NCBI RefSeq assembly: GCF_000764305.2
Contig: NW_025938050.1
Location: 105,597 to 169,596, forward strand
DNA: 64,000 bases
Direction of reading: 5' to 3'
DNA from: Hyalella azteca
Taxonomy: Eukaryota > Arthropoda > Malacostraca > Amphipoda > Hyalellidae
Below the pieces are notes generated by a model. That model made no database searches and was not told the origin of the DNA. It saw only the letters and a list, made by a program, of their open reading frames with translations. This document shows, piece by piece, positions 18,561 through 44,075 of this stretch. The translations under genes were made by a program, and so were the position numbers. Position 1 is the stretch's first letter; each line of letters opens with the position of its first letter.

Positions 18561-19190
18561 GGTATATATATATATATATATTTTTGAGCCACAACTACAG
18601 CCTTCCTGTCATTTTTTATTTGTGGAACTGCAAGCAGAAGATTCTTTCTACTTGCTTGACAAATTACCTTTTATTGAAAGCAAATCATAAATAAAAAATG
18701 AAAAAGGCATGGTTGGCCAACCTGTAAAAATGGGCAGAAGCCGCTTGTGAATTAGTAGACCAAAATATTGGTTAATTAATCCAATTTCACCTATTCCTGT
18801 CATCCTGTGAACCTTTCTCAATTTCTGCAGTGGAAAATAATAAGAAAAATTGCCTATTTTTACCCAAATATTTCAAGCAGAGTCTGTAAAACTATAGGCA
18901 TTAACCATGTCCTTTGAAAAATTTCTCCCATTTTCAATATTCCAGATTAGAAGATCAGGCTGTAAAATTCCAAATGTAGTGGAAGTTTTTTCACCTTGGA
19001 GACAGCCACCAGATTTCAGTAATAAAAAGAAGTCCATACCTGGCTGGGCTGAGTTGACATATGCTCTATAGTCCAAATGTAAAGAGGCACTTTGCGAGTT
19101 TGACATGTGATGACATTCTTTTCATTTTTGGGCCCAGTGTTTGAAGTTCAGAGGACCTAGATTGGAGCAGAGGGGTGTGGGTTTGAACAC

Positions 19191-19395
19191 AACCAATCAC
19201 AGTCTGGAGAGGATGACATCACAATCCCACAACCAATCACAGTCTGGAGAGGATGACATCACAATCCCACAACCAATCACAGTCTGGAGAGGATGACATC
19301 ACAATCCCACAACCAATCACAGTCTGGAGAGGATGACATCATAGTCCCATAACCTATCAGTCTGGATTGGATGATACCACAACCAATCACACTCT
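19191..19395 (+). repeat. 40-bp tandem repeat with CCAAT motifs
   Basis: Exact 40-bp spacing (19191, 19231, 19271, 19311), then two degraded units. The unit starts AACCAATCACAGTCTGGAGA and continues GGATGACATCACAATCCCAC. Lies about 0.9 kb upstream of the first RUNDC1 coding exon. Confidence 0.9.
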
Positions 19396-20259
19396 GGATG
19401 GACATGCATCCACCCAAAAATGACAAGCTTTATGCACTGTTCTAGAATTCCAACCAATATGAAACAAAACTAATGTCATAACTTATCTGATTGGAAAATT
19501 CTGTTGCAGCAATTAAGCCAAAACTGGAAAATTAGGCAAAGTCCTCCTGTGAATGAGCAAAAAAATGTCTGTGCTTACTGATGATTTAACCCATTTTTAT
19601 GGCCCTTGTTTAATTTCCATGGTTAAAATGAAGGAAAGTTGAACAATTTTGCTATAGTGATTTAAAAAAAAATCACATCCAAAGCAAACATTGTTATGAG
19701 CAATTATAAAAAAAAAATTCCAAATTCCTGAAAATGACTGAGCAAGTGCATACCACCTCTCCTAGAATCCCCCTTTGTGTCTCCTAATCTAGTAAATGTT
19801 TATACCTGTTCACCTATCAAATCACTTAAATTCAATGCTGTCTAAAAACTTCCTTCCAAATTTGTATATCTCTCTGCCATTCTGGGAGAGCAGGCCAAAT
19901 TTTCCAAAAAATGTGTTTGAAAATGATAGTTCCTTGTGTGATTTTCTGGAATTGCAAGCAAAAGTACTACTTTGCCATTTTTCATACTGTAAAAAAATTG
20001 ATCAAGTCACTTCGGAATGCATTAAACTGACAATGCGCAGGAGTCTTCTTGTATCAGTCAAGGTTGAATAGAAGAGTACTGATAAGTATTTACCATAATT
20101 AACCTGGGGTTTACAGTAAGCAGAAAGTGCTAGGTATATTTTCTCAGATGCTATCAAAATTTGATTGCATGCTCAGATTTTTTTAACAATTTATGTATGT
20201 ATGAAATTCACTGAAGATATTTTTGTATGTATGAAATTTCAATTGGTTTGCAGGTCAAC

Positions 20260-33657
<13,398 letters not shown>

Positions 33658-33749
33658 CTTCCTGCTCGCCCACAGCCAAGTGGCCAAATTCAACTGCGTC
33701 CTAGAAACATTATTTTCTCAATGTATGAGCCACTCAGGTATTAGGTAAT

Positions 33750-33905
33750 TGGGTTTCGTTTTGGTCAAAGCGTCTGCGGCCATTTTGTTGGCGCCGTATA
33801 CAAGCGACGTTGCTGGTTGTTCGCAGTAGGCTGGGGTTTAAACCCACGACTCGCTGCTCCCATCTGAGTTCCGCTTGAGCAAAACTGTAAAGCTGCTCTG
33901 CATCA
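33750..33905 (-). mobile_element. Possible tRNA-derived SINE fragment
   Basis: The minus strand has an A-box-like TTGCTCAAGCGGAA and a B-box-like GGGTTTAAACCCC about 45 nt apart, as in a tRNA. Lies in the likely RUNDC1 3' UTR or downstream. Weak without a second copy. Confidence 0.35.
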
Positions 33906-33917
33906 GAAATATTTTTG

Positions 33918-33923
33918 AATAAA
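33918..33923 (+). terminator. Candidate RUNDC1 polyadenylation signal
   Basis: AATAAA 261 nt after the RUNDC1 stop codon. First canonical hexamer downstream; no transcript evidence. Confidence 0.4.
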
Positions 33924-36900
33924 ATAGCCTTTAATTCCACGTTCATGATGATACTGAGAAGAAAGATATTGGACAGAAGTTCGCTTTGTGTTGAAAATTT
34001 TTGAAAATGTAGATATTTATAAAAGGAACTCTTGTTCGCTTTGCAGTCCGCTGTACTGTTCGTTGAATAGCTTCGAGCCAGTCAACGGGAACAGATCTAC
34101 GCATTGTGATTTGATTCTCTTGACAACATCCAGCGCTTTGTCTCGAGCATTTATCATATTCATTCGCGCAACATGAACGATCGGCAGGGCATTCATGCAG
34201 CTTAGTGCCTGAAGAAAAGTTCCGAGTGCTGCTCCATACGTCATCGAAATCGAGCAGTTGAGAAATATAATTTACTTACATGAGTAGTATTTATTGTCTC
34301 GCCTAATACACTTCTCATTATCATTGTCACCTTAGAATTTTGCTGGAATTGTGATCATTTCGTTATATTGTACTTGAAAATGGCACCTGTATGTCCAAAT
34401 ACCATTTGTATTCACTCTACCCGAATTGCACCCATGACTATTTTGTGCTTTCATTAGGAATAAGTAACTACGCGAGTAACTTACACCATGCCTGCACTTC
34501 TCTTACCTATGCGCACTTCCCTTCACTTGTAGTCTACAAATAGTACGCTAGTGATGCACTCGAAAGGTACTACCCTCTGACTTATTTATTTTTCACGCTT
34601 AGCGTCGTAATTTTCTCCACCCAACGTGCACTCATTCCAGAGGCATCAGTTCAAGATTTCAGTTAGTATTTGTTTGTGCAATGAAAATCCAAGCCATGAA
34701 AATGAGTTCCGCTTCGTCCATGGACGAGGAATTAGTCTCCTCTCACGATGGCACTCTGAATATTTCACCTCACGAGCCATTGATTACTTTTTTGACAGTG
34801 TGATGTGCATTTCACGTCTGTCGTGTCTTATCATAGTTTACATTCTACGGTCTCTTCCTTATTGCTACTCAACGCATATTATCAATTGTTCTAACACTTG
34901 ATAATTCTTATATAACTGTCGATTATAACTCTATAATATGTGAGCATATTCAAGCTGTCTGAATGTATGTATAACTCGAGTATCCACTAATGCATATGTC
35001 TGCCCATTATTTTGTCTACCGTCAATGCCGATAACGTCGCCACAGCACTTGTCATTCAATAGAAACGATTTATTTTATAAGCAAAACTGAACTGTATCTT
35101 TCTAGCGCAATCATAACAGCTTGGTAGTCATCATGTGGTAATCGAACCCACAAGTTGTACTTCAAACCAGTAATATACGGTTCTTAGTAACTAGCGGCGA
35201 GTTCAGTGCAGTTTCTTGTTCGGCCTTAGCTAAACTGATTCGACATTAACTGCGGCTTATATAAATTGTTTATCGGTCCTGAGGAAACGCTTCTGACTTT
35301 GTGTGACGGTAACATCGTTGTTGTCCCTCCATCTTATAACATATACACTCCGCTACTGCTGCCTCCCTCCCTGAGGATCATTCTTCAAGACAAATTATAT
35401 ATAACTGTTTCGTAGCCTGCAAAATTAATCGTCATGTTGTGCTATATATTACATGGGACTTGTAAGTCGACACTTCGAATTCAAACACTAAAGATGGTAG
35501 CGGGTAAAGGGCATACAACTTGAGCGAAAACCTCGTGAAGGCACACAGGCCCCTCATTCCCCACGACTACCTTCTTGAAGTGCTGCAGCACGGCGGCAAA
35601 GCTGACTGTTCGGTCATCATGAATTATTCAGTTAAAGAAAGCCACTTGTGTTAACCGTTAGTTACAATTTTATGCGGCTTGAGGCTATGGCCATTGCCAT
35701 TTTCTGGTGCCAGTTAATAGTTTCGTTCTATCAGCCTGCAACTCGTAGTTTAGTTGTTGTTCTGTTACGTTGAATGTTCTCGTTTAGTCAAGTAGCCCCA
35801 CTTCTCTAGTCATGCCATTGAAGTATTCATGTGTTCACGTTCCTATGTCACATTTTAGTTTCCTGAAATAAGCTGTTTTATGTTAATTGATTTTATTGCA
35901 TTGTAAGACGCGCCATGTGCCATCAAGTTAGAGACCAGAAGACGAAACATGGATGTGTAGTACATAAGTATATATGAAGAGACTCGCGACCATGATGAAT
36001 ATTGTGCATAGTGACATTTTGAATTCTCATCACGTGCGCTGCAACATCTTATTAAAAACTGGATGAACATGGGAGGTAACTGCGCCGTTAGCTAGCAGAA
36101 TGCCCTTTGCCATATGAATTTTAATGTGTTCTAGTCCGAAAACTATCAATTATCCTTCTCATTAAAGTGAAAGGATTACAGAGTAATGTAACATTCTAAG
36201 CTAAGCTAACTGAGGTCGCGTCCAAAGAACAGCATCGTGTGTACGTACATAACATACGGTCAGTCACTCATAGGGATATTCTATTTATCAAAATAAAGTC
36301 TTCGCCTAGTCTTCGTATTAATTACCCAAGGCTCATGTTTAAGTTATTAACAGCTGCAGCTGAATGTTGATTCTAAAATGGAGTTCCGATGAACGGAAGC
36401 TCGAGGCGCGCAACATGAATGAATATCACTACACACCCCTGACGCACACGTGGATGTTGCCGGGAGGATGAAGATGCGGGTTGACAGCTGACAGACCAAA
36501 TGCTTGCATGGACGATAGCAACACCTAAGTTCATTGTAATCTGTCGTTCAGAGTATTCAATTTCAATTCTAAAATCGTATTCTACTCAACTGAGGGTAAT
36601 TTCAACTACCTGACCTTGGACCACGAAAAGCATTGACGATGGTCAGCGTATCCGTCGGTTGAATGATCGAACTTCTTGAAGTTATTTACATCGCGAGATA
36701 GCCTCCCACCAGACGTACATACAGATTAACATTGCGGAAAGATATCCGAACGCTTAATGGTTCATAATAAATAAACCCTTGACTAACTACTACACCAGGA
36801 TAAAATCGGAAGGGGATAGCCGCCGATGAGGTGTTTGAGATATGGAGGCTACTGAACAATATTGCCGACGTCCATCAGCGGATTAGGAAACAATTTGTCA

Positions 36901-37670
36901 TACCATTTTATTACAGAAAATAATTACGCTTCATCAGTTTATAAATAAAATCCCGACACAACAAGCCTATCAAAGAACATAAATCAAGTTCTATAATAAT
37001 TCGTTATATCACTACAAATCGAGCTAGATCTGTGCAATAGGTTACGATTAATAAAAAGCCTTGTTTACACGACCTCAATCCTTCATAGAAGTTCACAAGG
37101 CGTAGCACTGAACTGGGAGCTTCATTTCTATGAACTATACTGCCGTGAGCACGTGAGTAGTCAACACAACTATCACCTTACTTCCCTTGCAATATAATTA
37201 TACCTTACTGCGATTACATTGGAATTGATCAAGTCATCCAATGGGAGAGCAATGATTTGGTCTGAAAATTAATCCATACATTGAAATGAGACTAGCCTGG
37301 AATACTTGTGTAATAAAGGAGACAAAGATGTGATAGCGATGCTAGTGTAGAAGACGCATCCGATGGAATATGAATAATTGTGAATATGAAATGAGATAAA
37401 GGAATATTTATGCAACTTAAGAGTGGTGGAGATGAACAGTAAGAATGCGAGGCTCTGAGTAAGAATGCCTCACGTGTTATCTACCTATGTCTCGTCTTTC
37501 TCGAGTACGTAATATACACCAAGCCGGGCAGAGAAAACAATTCTTTGTCCTAATTAAATTCATATGAACTTGAAGTTTGCCTCAACTCCCATGAGGAACT
37601 TGACCAAGAATACTTGATAGCAACATTGTTATGGCTTGCTTTTTTCATGCTGCTAGCGTTTTACAAAAAT
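33924..37670. other. Intergenic region between convergent RUNDC1 and RPE
   Basis: Mostly unique, AT-rich sequence with no tandem array or recognised transposon. One 47-codon stretch at 35508-35651 has coding-like composition (see findings). Otherwise nothing supported. Confidence 0.4.
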
Positions 37671-37676
37671 TTTATT
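37671..37676 (-). terminator. Candidate RPE polyadenylation signal
   Basis: AATAAA on the minus strand, 466 nt past the RPE stop codon. Other such hexamers lie further on, so the choice is tentative. Confidence 0.3.
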
Positions 37677-38141
37677 AGCAATTAATAACACAGAATATTG
37701 AAATCAAGCACACGGCTATATGACAGGCCGATTTAACACGTTTGATGTGAGAAGGAACTTGTAAATAATAAATAACAATAGGATTAAATAAATAGGCAGA
37801 ACTTACGGCAAGAATAACACATTGCCAGGGCTAGTTTGTACCAATACTGTCAATTCTATATTACTGGAATGCTCAAAAATTCTTAGATGAAAACTACTAA
37901 TAAGAGCTGATCTCAATATTGCCTGAGCCACACGCTTATCGCACGAGGCTATCCAGCCGCAGCAATATCCACGCCACACGTTCTGAAGGCGTGAATATCG
38001 ACGTGAATTCGTCGACGTGAAGGCGTGAATATCGACGAATACTCTGAAGGCGCTGGCAAGTAAATCGACGTCTTCAAAGGCGTCGTAAACTACAAAGGGC
38101 TCCTTGGAGGGCGTCGTTACCTACGAGGGGCGCACGGTATC

Positions 38142-38243
38142 TTACAGAGCGCTGTCGACGACGTGCCTCATGTTGGTGATGACTGCCTTGGGGTCTGCTG
38201 CCTTGACCACGGCGCTGCCCGACACGATCATGTTCGCCCCGGC
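38142..38243 (-). CDS. RPE: RPE exon 5 (residues 192-224)
   Basis: Acceptor CTGATGCAG|GCCGGG; encodes [20 protein letters not shown] and the C-terminus, TAA at 38144-38142. The acceptor's pyrimidine tract (TCATTTCTCTG) is the end of a MITE-A. Confidence 0.94.
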   Translation of the reverse strand, partial: AGANMIVSGSAVVKAADPKAVITNMRHVVDSAL

Positions 38244-40939
38244 CTGCATCAGAGAAATGAGTGAGACTTGGTATAAATAGCAAAGCACTTTTTGCCCATG
38301 TGTGGGTCATTTTGACCAATTTTGCCCCAACCAAAGGGCGCATCATGGCTACATCTGCTCTATGCTTGTGTTATGGGTATTCAAGTGTGTCACGATTTGG
38401 ACAATATGACCTATTAATTCTCCTGAGTTGCCTGCAAGATAACTCCAACGTCGTCCAGTGTCCGCACTGAAAACAACTAAACATTTTGCAAGATGTCCGT
38501 TTATTCATTCCCTTTCAATATATGTAAAAAATATAACGCAGTACTCACTGCAGTGAGTGACAGAGAGCGCATTTTCTCGTAGACGAAAACTTGAGGTCAC
38601 GGACAGACGGACGGACGAACAGACAGACAGACAGACATGACGAGCACAATAGTGCATTTTTTCCATAAATGAGAAAATGCGCTAAAAAACAGAAGGTGTA
38701 ACACCAATACATGTGAAAATTAAAATGCATATTCCTCATAACCTCAACCACCAGCTGAGAGGGTGAACTGATCCAGTAAGTGCGTGACGTGTTCATCATT
38801 AGGATCAGTTGATGTATGTGGCCGCTAGTGAACTCATTCTATTTTTTAATGCACAAAGCATAATATCGAAAAGTAAAAAATGTGAGAAAAAGTGTTAAAA
38901 GGTTACATAGTATGAATTTTCACTGACAGTTTAGCAAGTCTACCTGCTGCATTGCACTGTCTATTTAAGAATTTATTTAGCTGGAAATAAATTTAGAACA
39001 ATTTAAAAGATAATAACAGGTCAAACAAGAACAGTCATTGCAAGTCAAATGCCTATAATACCAAGTAAATTCCATCTACTGCTTCTTGATTATTCCATGA
39101 ATATTTGAGACAGTATTAATGCCAGAACCAACTTTTACCCAGCAGCTGCCCTCTGCTCACCTCGGCGCAGAGCTGTATGGTGTCAGGGCCTACCCCGCCA
39201 TCCACCTCGATGTCTAACTCTGGGAACCTTGATCGCAGCACCTGCACTTTGGGCATCATGTCTGCCATGAACTTCTGGCCGCCAAAACCTGGCTCCACCG
39301 TCATAATGAGGATCATGTCAGCCGCCTCCACGTAGGGAAGTACAGCCTCCACGGCAGTGCCGGGCTTCAGACCAATACCTACCTGAACACAATATTCGGT
39401 GACATTAAATTCAGAGGAAGAAATTAAAAACTTTAACACAAACATGCTAAGAAACTGAAACTTGTTTAACTAGACACTTAGACATAAAATAATTTTTTTA
39501 CTTTCAAGTTCTGTGCTACCAAAATTAACTGCATCTGCCTTTAGACAAACAAATCTACACTGAACTGAGAAATTGTTCACCACATCATCCTTTGAAGTAT
39601 ATAGCACTAATATAATTTCTTTGTTATAGGGAGAGCCAGATTACCTTCATACCAGCTTCCTTAATCTGCCTGATGAGTTTGGGAACATCTTCACTCGCTT
39701 CTAAATGGAAGGTGTATTGTGAGGCCCCAGCATCTGCCATCTCAGAAACCCACTGTGAAGTCGGGATTATGAAATTAACATCCAACATTCTCAGATATGA
39801 ATGAGGTAAAATGACTTATGCTGAGCCATTCTGCTCTCTCCTGCATCATCATGTGAAGAAAATGTAAAAAGAGTAGGATAAAATTGTTAAAATATGCAGA
39901 AATCATCACACATGAAAGGCTTTGATAACACTGTCTAAAAAATTTCTAGAACTGCAATATAACCTGAATGAAACTAACACCTATTCAGCACATACAATAT
40001 ACCATTCATCCAAATTAATTTTGCAGAAAATTAATTTGTAAAAAGGATAATGCCTAATTGAACAGCAATAATATCTTAATGGGAGTTTGTTAATTGATAG
40101 AACTAGATGCAGTCAAGTCTTGGTTGCTGTATTATTTGTTCTAGAAAATTCAGGACATGATGTGAGAAGCTGCTCCAGTATGGAATGAAAAATCAAAAGC
40201 TTTTAAGCTATACAAGTATTAACTGGCAGTTGACCTTCTCAGGGTTGGCAACCATCATGTGCATGTCAAAGAAAACATCTGGCAGCTTTGGCTTGAGGCA
40301 CTTGACAACAGGGTGGCCGAATGTCAAGTTTGGTACAAAATGTCCGTCCATCACATCAAGGTGGAGGTAGTCTGCTCCACTGTCCATCATCTGCACAACA
40401 ACAAACACATTGAGAACTAGCACATATATAAATGCTTTGAAGTCTGGCATACTGGCATTTATAACAAAATCAGCTGGTTTTTCAAGCAAAACAATCAGCA
40501 ATGTTTAAAATATCATTAATATCTTCAGTCAATCATTAGTCAAATTATTCAACATACAATAGTAATATGTTGTTCATCATCTACCTAGAGAAATATATAA
40601 AAGCAAAATAAAAAATAAGTTTTACAGGATCATGCATCAATTACATGAAATGTAAAATAAGTCAAATGAAGCAGTGCCTGAGCACTATGGGCAGAACTCT
40701 GCTGGAGGTCATAAAGCTCTACTGTGCCATTATTAATTAATACCTAACAGGAATCCTTCAACAATTCATTAGCAAACCACTAAGCAATTTAGGCATTCAT
40801 GCCCTCCTTGAGCAGTAAGGATATGAGGTATTTTTCCAAAAAGTTCACTCACCTTTACACAGGCACTGTGCAAATCAGATAAGTCTGCATTTAATATTGA
40901 TGGTCCAATTTTGCATGATGGTTTTCCTGAACATGACAT
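38142..40939 (-). CDS. RPE: Ribulose-phosphate 3-epimerase, complete, 5 exons
   Basis: Interconverts D-ribulose 5-phosphate and D-xylulose 5-phosphate in the pentose phosphate pathway; cytosolic, metal-dependent TIM barrel. Exons in gene order: 40939-40853, 40390-40235, 39752-39645, 39382-39161, 38243-38142. All junctions are phase 0, giving 224 residues (human 228). Family motifs: [32 protein letters not shown] (metal ligand His39 and Asp41, the latter also an acid/base); FFDMHMMV (His73); [24 protein letters not shown] (Asp178, second acid/base and ligand); [10 protein letters not shown] (phosphate loop). All key residues are present. No targeting signal. The exon 2 donor GTCAAC is weak. 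A MITE-A abuts the exon 5 acceptor. Confidence 0.96.
38249..38429 (+). mobile_element. MITE-A copy at the RPE exon 5 acceptor
   Basis: Starts CAGAGAAATGAGTGAGACTT, ends ACAATATGACCTATTAATTC then TCCTGAG. Flanked by GCCTGCA on both sides (38242-38248, 38430-38436), a likely 7-bp target duplication. On the minus strand that is TGCAGGC, which contains the splice acceptor AG. Confidence 0.85.
38531..38683. mobile_element. MITE-B copy
   Basis: Shared with 51864-52010: ATATAAC, palindrome TACTCACTGCAGTGAGTGA, AGCGCATTTTCTCGTAGACG, a GACA/GACG microsatellite, and the end GAGAAAATGCGCT. AGCGCATTTTCTC pairs with GAGAAAATGCGCT. Flanked by AAAAA on both sides. Confidence 0.8.
39161..39382 (-). CDS. RPE: RPE exon 4 (residues 118-191)
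   Basis: Acceptor TGTTCAG|GTAGG, donor GAG|GTGAGC. Encodes [32 protein letters not shown] and [18 protein letters not shown]. Confidence 0.96.
39645..39752 (-). CDS. RPE: RPE exon 3 (residues 82-117)
   Basis: Acceptor TTCACAG|TGGG, donor AAG|GTAATC. Encodes [20 protein letters not shown] and [11 protein letters not shown]. Confidence 0.95.
40235..40390 (-). CDS. RPE: RPE exon 2 (residues 30-81)
   Basis: Acceptor TTGTGCAG|ATGATG, donor AAG|GTCAAC. Encodes [20 protein letters not shown] and [14 protein letters not shown], three of the four metal ligands. Confidence 0.95.
40853..40939 (-). CDS. RPE: RPE exon 1 (residues 1-29)
   Basis: ATG at 40939-40937; [20 protein letters not shown]. Donor AAAG|GTGAGTG. 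A possible 5' UTR exon lies upstream at about 41030-41207, after a T-rich acceptor. Confidence 0.92.
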
Positions 40940-43900
40940 CTTGGAAATTTCCAGGGACGGGCTTTTGGAGAAGTAATTTTAATTTGAGATTAATGAAATA
41001 AATCTTTAGCAACTTAGCAAGCTACAGTACAGTGATAAACATAACAATATAACAACTTAACTTCTCTTTACTTCTGTTTTGTTGTGTGAAACTGAAATAG
41101 AAACATCTAGTAGTATCTTGGGCACTGAAGAAGAGGCCTGCATAGGATAGGCCTGTTGCCATTAACAGGCCACCATAGGCCTGCATCTGTTCTGTTAACA
41201 GTTCACTAAAAAAAAAAACCTTTGATTGAAAATTGACAAAAGTCAAAACATTCAAATATTTTTTTATAGGGTAAACACAGTATATTCCATCACATTAAGG
41301 ACGCATCGAGAAATGAAAAACTATAAAAAAATAACCGTATGTGTTACTCAAGTTCTGTTTGCTTTATGTGACTCTCAAAACACCGCACTACGTGTCAGCA
41401 ACAACAAAACGTCACAAAATGTTGCTATATTTATTTAAAAGCCTTTAGAATGGAAACCTACCAAATCCCTATATTCCATCACTGTGTGTGGCAATATTCG
41501 GCATGTGGTGAGGCGTATTCCGTCCGCGCTTCAAATTCTACTGATACGTAATGCCGTCATCCACGTGTTCGAATTCCGTTCGCTGTGTGAGCTGTATTGG
41601 AATACAACACGGCTTTGAATTAGAACACTAATGAATATTGAACACTACTTAATTATGCTTTTAATTAACAACTATTAAGCTTTTAATTAAGCAAATTTTA
41701 ATTTTTGTACACAGCTTGGAATGATCTGTGTGTGTCCAATTCAAGTTGTGACAGAATTAGTTTTCATGTGTCTAAATCCATTTCTCAACTTAATCATCTA
41801 TTAATTTATTTACCACTTGAAATCAGTGAATACAAGTATACTTAAAGGATTCCTAATATATTCACAGACGTATTTAAAAGTCTCAAACCATAATATTCTT
41901 CCTATACAAACAGTTATTCACTATTTGGTAGAGCAAGGTCAACTGTCAAATTTGACACATTTTTCGATGATCTCACTGGGTAGTGACGTAGCGTGCATCG
42001 TCTCTCTTTGGATCTCAATATTTTCCCGCTAGACGGCCAAGAGTCCAAGACCTAGTATTTTGGCAGTAGTTTGACACGCAAATGTATGACGTCACCATTT
42101 CAACCATCAACAAAGGCATAGAACTAAAACAAAGCTTAATATAAAGGAAAAACTAAAGAGGTGAAGGAATTAGTCAATTACCCACGATGTCGGAATATAC
42201 CGCGTTTACCCTATTACTATATGCATAATAATTGCATATTGAACCAGACATTACATAATTCTAGTTTTATCCCATAATCCCTGTGACTTTAAGGCTTCAA
42301 AAAATCTTAGAAATATTTGTATGCAATGTGATTATATTTTTTATTTTTAAATAGCATACTAACTCATAAAACATATAATATAATTATACAACTAATCCAA
42401 GAGTGAAGAGCCTAAATATAATTTTATGTTTAGCCTATTTCTATATTTTGTTAGCTATATAATATGTAAAACTTGAATTAGGTAATTTGGTACACAGTTA
42501 AACTGAAAGTCTGAAACAGCTCTGAAACTTGGTAAAAGATTATGAACAGCAAAACAGGTCTTTTTACAGGTTATTATCTTTCTGTCATGTCACTTTTGAA
42601 CATCTGATCTGAACATCATCTGATGATCTGACAATTTACAGATATAGCCCTAGTCCCCTAACAAGTTAAAGTTCGTGATCCTGAATAGTGGCTTCCCAGT
42701 TCCCATTGTTTTGCTAATCTGTAAGAAAGTATTTCTATTACTGGTAGATTTAATAATTCTACAACAGTGAGTAATCAAATTAATTTATATCAAGAAGGAG
42801 TCTAAACAGCTGTTCAACTTCAATTGCCGCAATTTGCCGGAAAGACTGAAACAGTACAAGTAACAACAAAGATAATACTCAGTAAATTCTCGCCATGTAG
42901 CTGCAATCCCGATCCACAGAGTCCAGTCTCAACTGTCTGCTTTGCCAGGGGTCCAGGCCTCAACTGATCAACTCATCAAACCAGTCTGTTCGGAGGCTGG
43001 ATCCTCACTGGAAGTCTGGACACAGAGTCACACTGTCACAGTCAGACTCACGCCGTCACAGGAGGTGAGCTACGTGCCTACCGCACCGCAGCCTACGAGT
43101 ACGACTAATCCGACATCTATGTGATTCGGAATGGGAACCAAAACAACACCAAAATCAAGATTACGCCGGACTTTGAATGCAAAAATCGAAATTTTACTTT
43201 CCTTAACTGCGGACAAGCAGCAATTTGGAAACGCTCTCAGAATAATAAATATTAGAGAGAGGAAAACTTTTTCTACGATGGCCCACTTGTAAAATTTGAT
43301 TGTTATCAGAAAGCATAAATCATAACAAATTAGTAATATTACCTATGAATAAAATTCTATTAGCCGGGAATGGTGGGACATAGGAAAATGGGAGAGAGGG
43401 AAATTGGATTATAATATTTAAATGCCATTTTCCTTGCAATGGGAGTTCTGTTTTTCAAAAATTAAAATCCATGAATAATTAAACACTGAGTCTAATCATC
43501 TTTAATCATTATCTTCAACCAGCGCTACTTGAGTTTTAAAATTATTAATGTCACTGTGGATAACTGGATTGGCGATAACTAGACTGGGGATAGCATGATA
43601 AGGCATACCAGGAATTGGAATAACAGGATTGAGGCTAACCAAAATGAGGATGCCGGGTTTAGGGATAAATGGATTTTTAAATCTCTGGGGTTATCTATCC
43701 CGAGTAACGCCAGGGTTACTTGGGATACACAGGGTTACACACTCGTGGTTTAGTTGGGTCTCAACGGGGTTCCGTTTTTAAGATGCCTTGAGATTACACC
43801 ACCAAAAATAAAGTTCCCTGTCCAGATAATATCCAATATTATTTTGGATACGCCCTCCAAATGCTCATGATATATATACCGTTCCGGGCTTCGAACGCAA

Positions 43901-43960
43901 AAAACATTGAAACAATCATTGTAAAAATACATAATTAAATTGGCGTTTATTATACAACTT
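40940..43960. other. Upstream region of RPE, no further gene seen
   Basis: AT-rich. Candidate RPE 5' UTR exon(s) near 41030-41207 and 41450-41480 (GATTTG|GTAGGT donor on the minus strand). The open frame at 42942-43124 shows no family features. Confidence 0.35.
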
Positions 43961-43964
43961 ACGC

Positions 43965-44075
43965 ATTTAATTTTCAGTATTATGTCTAGTAGTTCATAGT
44001 ATCCATATGTGCTTGTCTAGTAGTTGCATCCATATGTAGTTGCATCCATATTATGTCTAGTAGTTGCATCCATAT
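43965..44075. repeat. Short tandem repeat GTCTAGTAGTTGCATCCATA
   Basis: About 4 irregular copies of GTCTAGTAGTTGCATCCATA plus TGT. Confidence 0.7.

Noticed and set aside
41022..41255. Small membrane protein upstream of RPE (AYGGLLMATGLSYAGLFF)
   Set aside because: The hydrophobic stretch comes partly from repeated AGGCCTAT; it more likely belongs to a 5' UTR exon of RPE.
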